This document shows positions 1 to 5,905 of a DNA stretch of 7,024 nucleotides, piece after piece (the stretch's first letter is position 1; each line of letters begins with the position of its first letter). Both the position numbers and the translations under genes were made by a program. Below the pieces are notes generated by a model. The model saw only the letters and a program-made list of their open reading frames with translations, was not told where the DNA came from and did not search any database. The DNA is from an uncultured Lachnospiraceae bacterium (GTDB lineage Bacteria > Bacillota > Clostridia > Lachnospirales > Lachnospiraceae), in assembly GCA_910586255.1 (NCBI GenBank), contig CAJUHR010000061.1:4733-11756 (forward strand), given 5' to 3'.

Positions 1-624
1 CGTATAAAGTTCCGGGCGCCTGTCAAGCACCAGGGAAAGGGTTTCTCCGCCGCCGGAATACCCGCTAATATAGACCTGTTCCCTTTGAACATTGTAGTGT
101 TCCAGAAAATACTCGGTCAGCGCAATCGTTTTTCTGGCAGATGTTTCACCCCAATCCTCCAGCTGCGGCGCAAGGATGATCATATCTTTCCGGTAATTTT
201 GTGCTTCAAACCCAAATTCCTCTGTCCGAAGGTTCATGGCAGATCCCTGAAAGTAAAGTCCCTGATAGCCGGGAAGGGTAATGTAAAGGCTGTATGCCTT
301 GCCGCCGTCATATCCGTCAGGAATAAAAACGCAGTAATGGATATCGCCCAGTTCATGGGAATGCAGTACGCTGTCCACCACAAAATCACGGTAATTTTCC
401 GTACCTTCCGTTACATAGCTGCTGTCTCGCTCTCCCAACTCCCCGCCTTCCTCCATTCTCTCTGTTTCCGGTATATGTTTCCCTGCCCCTGTTTCCGTTT
501 TCTCTGTCATTTCTACTGAAATCTCACTTTTTGCCTCTTTTGCGGCATCATCTCCCCCATAGGCGCCAACACATCCTGTCAATGTCAAGAGTGTCAGACC
601 AAACATCCATGCCTGCCACACCAT
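1..624 (-). CDS. exported alpha/beta-hydrolase lipoprotein (3' end outside window)
   Basis: The first 208 codons of a gene that continues past the left edge. The product is predicted to be a surface lipoprotein: a hydrophobic N-terminus ends in a lipobox, LTGC, with the lipidated Cys at residue 18. Unusually, the short n-region has no Lys or Arg. Residues 19-75 are a polar Glu/Thr/Gly-rich linker. From about residue 80 an alpha/beta-hydrolase core begins, with strand motifs DIHYCVFIPDGYD and YSLYITLPGYQG, then MIILAPQLEDWG and the nucleophile elbow ISGYSGGGE, which puts the catalytic Ser at residue 190. The Asp and His of the triad would lie beyond the edge. The fold resembles esterase or prolyl-oligopeptidase-like hydrolases; the substrate is unknown. 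The start is the only in-frame ATG after an upstream stop and has a good ribosome site. It follows the flavodoxin-cupin gene by 52 nt with no terminator between, so co-transcription is likely. Confidence 0.85.
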   Translation of the reverse strand, partial: MVWQAWMFGLTLLTLTGCVGAYGGDDAAKEAKSEISVEMTEKTETGAGKHIPETERMEEGGELGERDSSYVTEGTENYRDFVVDSVLHSHELGDIHYCVFIPDGYDGGKAYSLYITLPGYQGLYFQGSAMNLRTEEFGFEAQNYRKDMIILAPQLEDWGETSARKTIALTEYFLEHYNVQREQVYISGYSGGGETLSLVLDRRPELYT

Positions 625-630
625 ATCACA

Positions 631-636
631 CCTTCT
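631..636 (-). promoter_or_regulatory. ribosome binding site of the hydrolase gene
   Basis: On the minus strand AGAAGG stands six bases ahead of the ATG at 624. It supports that start codon even though the encoded signal peptide lacks an N-terminal positive charge. An in-frame TAG lies a few codons upstream, so no longer protein is possible. Confidence 0.7.
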
Positions 637-676
637 TTCGGTTTCCTATTCTTCCATCAGTTTTTCTTTTCAAAGT

Positions 677-2395
677 TTAATCATCTGATTCCACGTCTTT
701 TTCTGCAGGAAGCGCCGCATATTCCTCTTCCGTAATCCGGTCAAACCATGTAAGGCCTGCCAGTTCCGGATTGGTATTTACCGCAATATGCCCAAAGCTG
801 GCGTCTGCGCTGCCGCCATGCCAGTGTTTCACTCCCGGCGGGCACAAGGCCACATCCCCCGGATAGAGAACCTGCACAGGCTCCCCCTCCATCTGATGAT
901 AGCCGATTCCGTCAGTGGCAATAAGGATCTGGCCGCCCTCATGGGTATGCCAGTTATTAATCACCCCAGGTTCAAAAACCACATAATGAAGATCCGGCGC
1001 TCCCGCGGCATTATCCGCTCCGATTAAAGATGACACATAAGCCAGGCCGCTGAACGTGTCAAATGCTGCCGCCTGTTCTGCTCGCTGAAACATAAGCATA
1101 TCGTCTGGTTTCACCCTGCGTCCTGTATATTCCTGAGTCTCCAGATTGTTATACTGTTCATCCGTAACCGGCTCCTCCAAAGGCGCCGCTCCCTCCTCCG
1201 GCACATAATGGGAATCAAAAATCACGATCTGGGAAAACCAGCTGTCGGGCGCTGCCCCATGCCAGTGTTTCACTCCCGGCTCAATATCCACCACGTCTCC
1301 CGGCCTTAAGATCTGGGCCGGTTTCCCTTCTTCCTGATAGAACCCTTTGCCTCCCGTAATCAGAAGCACCATTCCCCCGTGGCTGTGCCAGCTGCTTCTG
1401 GCTCCCGGCTCAAAGGTGAGGTGGTTGGTCTGAGGGAAATGGTAGGTTTCATCATTGGCGATCATCATCTCGATATAGGCATTCCCTGTAAAGGAATCCG
1501 ATTCGATCCTCTGCCCTAAAGGAAAGGGAAGTTCTGCGGAAGAAGCTGCTGCTGTTTCCAAAACCGCAGTCTCCTGGAGCAAGGCTTCCTGCGATCTTTC
1601 CTGCAATGCCAGACCCTTTGCCCAGTCTGTCACTGTTTTCGCGCTGTCTGCCACATCATTTCTGGAGATCACCAGCGCATCCTCATAAATCTGTGCTTCC
1701 GGCTCCAGCTCTGAGATGGTGTCAATGGTTCGGGACGCTCCGCTTCCCCCATGGGTGACAAAAGGAATCACGGTCTTGCCTCCGAAATCATATTCCTCCA
1801 GGAAAGAATACAGGGGCATCGGCAAGTCTCCCCACCAGTTAGGATAGCCCAGCAGAATGGTTTCGTACTGGTCTAAATTCTCTATATGCGAGGCAAGCTG
1901 GGGCCGGGCGTCTTCGTCCTGCTCGTCAGCCGCCTGATCCACCAGCGGGTCATGATCCAGGGGATAGCCGTCCACGGTCTCGATACGGAACATATCACCT
2001 CCTATGGTTTCCCGGATCAGTTCTGCCACGTACTCCGTATTGCCCATTTTTTCCCCGTCACGTACTACAATACTTGCTCCGGCCACCGCATCCACTCCCG
2101 ATATGTCCACATCTTCAGGAACGGAAAAATACACGATCAGTACACCGGACTCCCCTGATGAATCACCACCTTCCAAATCTTTCCCATTTTGTACACGGTC
2201 TGTATTTTGAAGTGCGGTTTCTGCGTCCCGGCTGTTACCTGATACAGTCAATTCGTCCCCGGCACTTTCTCTTCCTTCTGTCATCTGTGCCTGTACGGCT
2301 GCCGCGTTCGGTGTGTTCCTTTCTCCTGACCCGCTACAGCCGGCAGCCGCCGAAGCAAGAGCCATGCACATCAAAAGTACTGCTGCTTTCTTCAT
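677..2395 (-). CDS. flavodoxin-bicupin fusion lipoprotein
   Basis: A 572-residue predicted surface lipoprotein. A Lys-Lys n-region and hydrophobic stretch end in AAGC, with Cys20 lipidated, followed by a polar linker to about residue 83. Residues 84-264 are a flavodoxin_4-type domain: first strand VLIVYFSVPE, a GNT phosphate-loop motif at 118-120, the GYPNWWGDLP flavin-side loop at 183-192 and THGGSG at 214-219. An Ala/Glu-rich linker (265-290) leads to two tandem cupins. Cupin 1 (about 293-415) has WHSH (His337, His339) and KHWHG (His377). Cupin 2 (about 440-565) has WHTHEGGQ (His483, His485, Gln489) and KHWHG (His524). Both repeats resemble the small Mn cupins related to bacterial cupin hydroxynitrile lyases and carboxymuconolactone-decarboxylase-associated cupins; each ends in a T(D/E)E(Q/E)Y tail. 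Domain calls are firm; the reaction is unknown. An AAAGGA site lies nine bases before the ATG. The gene sits downstream of a terminator and an inverted repeat, so it probably has its own promoter. Confidence 0.9.
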   Translation of the reverse strand: MKKAAVLLMCMALASAAAGCSGSGERNTPNAAAVQAQMTEGRESAGDELTVSGNSRDAETALQNTDRVQNGKDLEGGDSSGESGVLIVYFSVPEDVDISGVDAVAGASIVVRDGEKMGNTEYVAELIRETIGGDMFRIETVDGYPLDHDPLVDQAADEQDEDARPQLASHIENLDQYETILLGYPNWWGDLPMPLYSFLEEYDFGGKTVIPFVTHGGSGASRTIDTISELEPEAQIYEDALVISRNDVADSAKTVTDWAKGLALQERSQEALLQETAVLETAAASSAELPFPLGQRIESDSFTGNAYIEMMIANDETYHFPQTNHLTFEPGARSSWHSHGGMVLLITGGKGFYQEEGKPAQILRPGDVVDIEPGVKHWHGAAPDSWFSQIVIFDSHYVPEEGAAPLEEPVTDEQYNNLETQEYTGRRVKPDDMLMFQRAEQAAAFDTFSGLAYVSSLIGADNAAGAPDLHYVVFEPGVINNWHTHEGGQILIATDGIGYHQMEGEPVQVLYPGDVALCPPGVKHWHGGSADASFGHIAVNTNPELAGLTWFDRITEEEYAALPAEKDVESDD

Positions 2396-2458
2396 GATAC
2401 ATTTTCCTTTCTTATGTTTTCGCCATATGGCCTTATTGATATCCCTTCGGGTTTTCCT

Positions 2459-2475
2459 TTATGGTATTACCATAA
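2459..2475. promoter_or_regulatory. perfect 8-bp inverted repeat, candidate operator
   Basis: TTATGGTA and TACCATAA are perfect complements separated by one base. The repeat lies between the terminator of the preceding unit and the start of the flavodoxin-bicupin gene, 64 bases from its ATG. The TGGT-N3-ACCA core resembles binding sites of dimeric repressors such as GntR-type proteins. No regulator gene is in the window, and I could not place a convincing promoter around it. Its position right after the terminator tail suggests regulated initiation of the downstream unit rather than an RNA role. A second, shorter palindrome, GCCATATGGC, lies at 2422-2431. Confidence 0.45.
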
Positions 2476-2506
2476 CAAAATTGAGACCTCAAAAGAAGTC
2501 TCAATT
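2472..2506 (-). terminator. intrinsic terminator after the flavodoxin-cyclophilin gene
   Basis: On the minus strand AATTGAGACTTC pairs with GAGGTCTCAATT around a TTTT tetraloop. This gives 12 base pairs including one G-U, followed by TTGTT. On the plus strand the same bases would give a C-A mismatch, so the hairpin fits minus-strand RNA. It starts six bases after the stop codon of the 2513-3463 gene. The stem is AT-rich and the T-run is interrupted, so termination may be partial, leaving some read-through into the fusion gene. Confidence 0.65.
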
Positions 2507-2512
2507 GGTTCA

Positions 2513-3463
2513 TCAGTTTATACTTAAACGTGTTATCTTAATGCCGCCCTCATACTCTTCAAATATCCGGACATCGTCCAGAACCTTTCCCAGCGTATAG
2601 ACCGGAACCACGGTCCGCTCCACATTGTCACGGAAAAACAGCGCTACGGCAGCACCCTCCGGCCAGTAGGCAAGCCCCCCAAGTTCCAGCATTCTGGTAC
2701 GGCTGTCTGGCTCTGCCAATGCTTTCTCCAGATTAAATGCTTTCTCGAAATCAGCGGGTTCATAAAGAGAAACCTCCAAAGGAAGCCCCTCGGCCAGCTC
2801 TTCTGAAATCTTATTATGGAACAGCACGCCGGTCAGTTCTGTTTCTCCCGCCTCAATTCGTATGGGAATCACCTGTCCGATTTGGGCCAGCCAGGATATG
2901 GTCCCTGCCCTGTCAGCCGGTTCCCCGCTTTTTTGAAGGAAACCTTTCGCGACATCCGATTCGGGTGCCGCTTCTTTTACCAGATTTTCCATTTTCTCTG
3001 TTTCTTTCCTGTCCGCTGCTCCCGCCGCGCCAAATGGGATCACCGTCTTTCCCTCTAATTCCGTTTTGGTCAAAAATGCCTTCACCGCCGGCGGCAGTTC
3101 CCCATTCCACAGGCATGTCCCGATATAGACCGTGTCATACCGTTCCAGATCCTCTATGTTCCATTCCAGTTCCGGGAGGACTCCCTGGTCCTGCTCCTGC
3201 CTGACACGTTCTGTTCTCACCCTGTCATCTTCCGGGTAAACAGTGACCGTGTCCAGCCGGACGCCCTGCCCCCCTGTCATATCGCTGATCTCCCGGGCCA
3301 TCTGCTCCACTTCCCCTGAAAAAGAATAATAAACCACCAGAGGCGCATCCGGCACCATTGTTCCAGAATCTTCCCCTACTGTCAGACTGCCTCCCTCCGC
3401 GGCACATCCGGATAAAAGACTCGCGACAAGAAGTAACGGCAAGAATCGGTTTCCTGGTTTCAT
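2513..3463 (-). CDS. flavodoxin plus cyclophilin-like domain lipoprotein
   Basis: A 316-residue predicted surface lipoprotein. The signal peptide ends in LLSGC (Cys20). Residues 41-195 form a divergent flavodoxin_4-like domain: first strand PLVVYYSFSG, then EVEQMAREI where relatives have a GNT-type loop. GTCLWNGELPPAV at 115-127 takes the place of the usual GYP-x-WWG-x-LP segment, and KTVIPFG marks a later strand. Residues 198-312 match the small cyclophilin-like beta-barrel often found beside or fused to such flavodoxins (IPIRIEAGETELTGVLFHN, ELAEGLPLEVSLYE, GLAYWPEGAAVALFF). No role in proline isomerisation is implied. The start overlaps the stop of the upstream DUF4405 gene in an ATGA junction, so translation is probably coupled, helped by an AAAGGA site nine bases upstream. 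The pairing suggests the two proteins work together at the membrane. Its altered flavin loops make FMN binding uncertain. Confidence 0.88.
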   Translation of the reverse strand: MKPGNRFLPLLLVASLLSGCAAEGGSLTVGEDSGTMVPDAPLVVYYSFSGEVEQMAREISDMTGGQGVRLDTVTVYPEDDRVRTERVRQEQDQGVLPELEWNIEDLERYDTVYIGTCLWNGELPPAVKAFLTKTELEGKTVIPFGAAGAADRKETEKMENLVKEAAPESDVAKGFLQKSGEPADRAGTISWLAQIGQVIPIRIEAGETELTGVLFHNKISEELAEGLPLEVSLYEPADFEKAFNLEKALAEPDSRTRMLELGGLAYWPEGAAVALFFRDNVERTVVPVYTLGKVLDDVRIFEEYEGGIKITRLSIN

Positions 3464-4131
3464 GCCTTATGTTCCTTTCTTTTCATGTTAAAAATAAAGT
3501 TTGTCACATTTACGATCAGAATGATCATTGCCAGGTAATCCATAACAAAGAAAAAGACGGACTGCTGATCAAAAATCGCGAATTCATTCTTCATCCATAA
3601 GAACGAAAGGATCTCATGCCGGTAAAAGGCATAGATCCCATAAACGGAAACCGCCCATCCAACAGCGGAAAACATCCGATTTCCTTCCGTCTCCCCTTTT
3701 CCGAAGGTATTGCCCATTCTTCTTTTCATTCCATCCCAGTGCATTCCCATATGAACCGCCATCAGAAGGAATCCCCAGTACGCACAGATGATATGCACGC
3801 GCCTTGCCAGGGCCCTTCCTCCGCGAATGGGCAGAAAATCAAACACATACCGCGACATGATGACGCCGCTGACAAAAAGTGCTGACATAAGTGCAATTAT
3901 TAAAAAGTTCAACGCCGTCCCAAACAGGCGTCTGGAATTGTACTTTCCTTTTCCAACGGCTCCAAACCATCTGCGGTTTAAAAGATTGTGGCACAGAACC
4001 AACAGCACCATAACCGTTCCCGTCCGTTCATGATGTTGCTGTCCTGTGAGCACATAGGCCATTTGGTTTAGCAGCAGCAAAAACAGGGCTCCGTCAACCA
4101 TTCCTTTCCATGAGATTTTATTTCTGCCCAT
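3460..4131 (-). CDS. DUF4405 cytochrome-b-like integral membrane protein
   Basis: A 223-residue protein with about six membrane segments (near 11-29, 38-52, 70-92, 112-130, 152-172, 191-214) and a basic C-terminal tail. The first helical pair carries HHERTG (His33, His34) and LCHNLLNRRW (His48), the pattern typical of DUF4405. A later helix carries His113, His127 and His131. Spaced histidines on separate helices are what a bis-His heme b site needs, and the family is compared with cytochrome b561/formate-dehydrogenase gamma-type proteins. Heme binding here is inferred. It sits between two lipoprotein flavodoxin genes: 23 nt after one and overlapping the next by 4 nt. This supports a role passing electrons across the membrane to or from those flavodoxins. 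An AAAGGAGGG site lies seven bases ahead of the ATG. Confidence 0.85.
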   Translation of the reverse strand: MGRNKISWKGMVDGALFLLLLNQMAYVLTGQQHHERTGTVMVLLVLCHNLLNRRWFGAVGKGKYNSRRLFGTALNFLIIALMSALFVSGVIMSRYVFDFLPIRGGRALARRVHIICAYWGFLLMAVHMGMHWDGMKRRMGNTFGKGETEGNRMFSAVGWAVSVYGIYAFYRHEILSFLWMKNEFAIFDQQSVFFFVMDYLAMIILIVNVTNFIFNMKRKEHKA

Positions 4132-4138
4132 TCTCCTG

Positions 4139-4147
4139 CCCTCCTTT
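4139..4147 (-). promoter_or_regulatory. ribosome binding site of the DUF4405 gene
   Basis: AAAGGAGGG, a near-perfect Shine-Dalgarno, sits seven bases before the ATG at 4131 within the 23-nt gap after the upstream flavodoxin gene. A second AGGAG lies only one base from the ATG and is too close to act. Confidence 0.7.
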
Positions 4148-4154
4148 GTCTCTC

Positions 4155-4901
4155 TTAAAAATCCAGACTGCGCACCCAGTCCGCAATATCGTCCCCGGCG
4201 TCTGCCACATTCCGCTCACTGACCGTAAACCCGTCTGTGAGTACCTTTGCACCCGGCTCTAATTCCGTAATCGTTTCAATGGTGCCGGAAAACCGGCTGC
4301 CGTTATGGGAATTAAAGGGAATGATGGTCTTTCCCACAAAATCGTACTCGTCAAAAAAGCTGTACATCACCTGGGGCAGATCATACCACCAGGTCGGATA
4401 GCCTACAAACACCACATCGTACTGGTCAAGATTCTCAATATGATTTGTAATCTCCGGCCTTGTATCCTGATCCTGCTCCTCTGCCGCGTAATCAATGAGT
4501 TTGCCCCCATCTCCCGGATAGTCTACAGCGGTCTGAATGGAGAACAGTTCTCCGCCTGTTTCCTCCTGAATTAATTTCGCCAAATGCTGGAGCCGTCCCT
4601 CCGCCCCGCCATTTACAGTGACCACGCTGGCTGAGGACACCGCATCCACATCGCTGTTTTCAGCTACGGCAAAATATGCAATTAAAATGTTGTTTCCGCT
4701 GCCATCTCTCTGTGTAAATTCTGTATCTTCCGTATTCCGCACAGGCTGCAAAGCCGTCTGTCCGGCAGGGTCCTGCACAGATTCTTCTGACCCTGTTTTT
4801 GCCAGCTGGGAATCTGCCGTTTTATTGCCGCACCCAGCCAGCACAGCAGCTGCAATCACTCCTGGCAGCAAATATCCAATCCATAAATTCTTCCCTCTCA
4901 T
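4155..4901 (-). CDS. lipoprotein flavodoxin
   Basis: A 248-residue predicted surface lipoprotein. Arg/Lys residues at the N-terminus, a hydrophobic core and LAGC (Cys24) form the lipoprotein signal, followed by a polar linker to about residue 70. The rest is a single flavodoxin_4-type domain: first strand ILIAYFAVAEN (72-82), EEQDQDTRPEI, HIENLDQYD, GYPTWWYDLP (157-166), KTIIPFNSHNG (181-191) and a C-terminal DIADWVRSL helix. It is clearly paralogous to the flavodoxin part of the 677-2395 fusion. Where that paralogue has GNTEYVAELI, this one has GRLQHLAKLI, so the phosphate-loop Asn-Thr is lost. The start is set at 4901 because a strong ribosome site precedes it and the signal peptide then begins properly. 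An open frame reaching 4967 would start with TTG inside a terminator. It is the first gene of the three-gene flavodoxin/DUF4405 unit. Confidence 0.9.
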   Translation of the reverse strand: MRGKNLWIGYLLPGVIAAAVLAGCGNKTADSQLAKTGSEESVQDPAGQTALQPVRNTEDTEFTQRDGSGNNILIAYFAVAENSDVDAVSSASVVTVNGGAEGRLQHLAKLIQEETGGELFSIQTAVDYPGDGGKLIDYAAEEQDQDTRPEITNHIENLDQYDVVFVGYPTWWYDLPQVMYSFFDEYDFVGKTIIPFNSHNGSRFSGTIETITELEPGAKVLTDGFTVSERNVADAGDDIADWVRSLDF

Positions 4902-4908
4902 ATTCTGT

Positions 4909-4916
4909 CTCCTTCC
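4909..4916 (-). promoter_or_regulatory. ribosome binding site deciding the flavodoxin start
   Basis: GGAAGGAG on the minus strand lies seven bases ahead of the ATG at 4901. This decides against an N-terminal extension of 22 residues that would otherwise remain in frame. Confidence 0.75.
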
Positions 4917-4940
4917 TTTTTCATGTTCCATCATATGCAT

Positions 4941-4983
4941 AAAAAATATCAGGGGCGTGCCAGCCAAAAGGCTCGTGCGCCCC
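4941..4983 (-). terminator. intrinsic terminator after the permease gene
   Basis: On the minus strand GGGGCG pairs with CGCCCC, and inside it AGCC pairs with GGCT around a TTTT loop, with a 4x4 internal loop between the stems. TGATA and then six T residues follow. It begins about 20 bases after the permease stop codon and about 40 bases before the flavodoxin start. It probably separates the DUF362-permease transcript from the flavodoxin-DUF4405 transcript, implying a promoter for the latter in the short gap 4902-4940 or read-through. Confidence 0.75.
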
Positions 4984-5002
4984 AGTTACCTGCCGCAGAT
5001 CA

Positions 5003-5905
5003 TTACACTACCAGATTCACAAGCAGCCCGACAGAAAAAGCAAACACCATAACAAACGCCAGATAGATCACAAAATTCTTCATGCCCAGCACAATTTTCA
5101 ATGCCCCCAGATTGGTGATCTTGGTAGACGGGCCGGTAATCATAAAGGCCGCCGCACTCCCCATGCTCATCCCATCTATGAGCCACGCCTGTAGAAGCGG
5201 AATGGTTCCTCCTCCGCAGGCGTAGAGCGGAACTCCCACCGTAGCCGCCATAAGCACTCCAAATGCCTCATTTCCTCCAAAGAGGCCCGTCATCAGATTT
5301 TCAGGAACATACCGCTGAAACAGTGCAGAAAGCAGAATGCCAAACAGAAAATACGGCCCGGTCACCCGGATATTCCTCCCGATATTTTTAAGCAGGCGCA
5401 AAAACCCATTGGGATCTGTGTCGTGATTATGAGGACCATCAAAATACTCAAAACGAAAAAACGGCTTTCCCTTGCCTGTCCGGCAGAGCAAAAGACCTGC
5501 CAGAATTCCGCATAAAAATGAGGAAAGCACCCGCACAGCCAGGGCGGTCACTCCTAAAGCTGTGCTGTACACGATCAGCTGCGGGTTTAGGAGAATGGAA
5601 CACATCATAAAAGACGCAAGCCATTCATCCCGCATTCCGCTTCTGGAAAAGGAAGCCGCCAGGGGAATGGTTCCATACATACAAAGAGGGGAGGCGATCC
5701 CCAGCAGGCTTGCGGGGATAATTCCCACAAGCCCCATTTTGCTGCTGCTCATAGAATGAAGCAGTCCGTGAATCCGCTCCTTCAAAAAAACCGATACCAG
5801 GGAGCCGAGAACGATCCCCAACGCCCAGTACCCGAAGATCTGCCGCAGCTGTATGTCAAAATAATACCAGAGATAAACGAATTCCCTATGCAGCACGTCA
5901 ATCAT
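5003..5905 (-). CDS. DUF318/ArsP-like permease
   Basis: A polytopic membrane protein of 300 residues with about eight hydrophobic segments, in the DUF318 permease group that includes ArsP-type organoarsenical and metal exporters. It shows the internal duplication of that group. The first half carries ASPLCMYGTIPLAASFSRSGM (Cys75) and LLNPQ. The second carries VPLYACGGGTIPL (Cys230), then DGMSMGSAAAFMITGP and STK at about 245-262. A loop between the halves contains DGPHNHD near 156-162, a possible metal-contact site. The family assignment is fair; the substrate cannot be read. The ATG at 5905 is preferred over the adjacent GTG at 5908, since GGTGA lies six bases upstream. It overlaps the DUF362 stop codon by 8 nt, so translation is likely coupled and the two proteins may act together. 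Confidence 0.85.
   Translation of the reverse strand: MIDVLHREFVYLWYYFDIQLRQIFGYWALGIVLGSLVSVFLKERIHGLLHSMSSSKMGLVGIIPASLLGIASPLCMYGTIPLAASFSRSGMRDEWLASFMMCSILLNPQLIVYSTALGVTALAVRVLSSFLCGILAGLLLCRTGKGKPFFRFEYFDGPHNHDTDPNGFLRLLKNIGRNIRVTGPYFLFGILLSALFQRYVPENLMTGLFGGNEAFGVLMAATVGVPLYACGGGTIPLLQAWLIDGMSMGSAAAFMITGPSTKITNLGALKIVLGMKNFVIYLAFVMVFAFSVGLLVNLVV

Noticed and set aside
85..519. Open frame of 144 codons on the plus strand
   Set aside because: It lies antisense to the hydrolase gene, has no recognisable domain or ribosome site, and its composition is that of a reverse-strand shadow.
2442..2452. Small CCCTTCGGG hairpin followed by T residues on the plus strand
   Set aside because: Only two or three base pairs form around the loop and no plus-strand gene ends here, so it is not a credible terminator.
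2396..2512. Promoter elements for the flavodoxin-bicupin gene
   Set aside because: TAATAC, CATAAA and TATCAA were considered as -10 boxes, but none had six-base agreement with a good -35 at proper spacing.
4930..4935. TATGAT on the minus strand as a -10 box for the flavodoxin unit
   Set aside because: No acceptable -35 lies 16-18 bases upstream and there is no proper extended -10, so the match alone is not enough.
4902..4967. N-terminal extension of the lipoprotein flavodoxin from a TTG
   Set aside because: The TTG lies inside the terminator hairpin, the extension would bury the signal peptide, and the ATG at 4901 has a strong ribosome site.
4618..5052. Plus-strand open frame spanning the flavodoxin N-terminus, terminator and permease end
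   Set aside because: It crosses a terminator and parts of two convincing minus-strand genes and encodes nothing recognisable.
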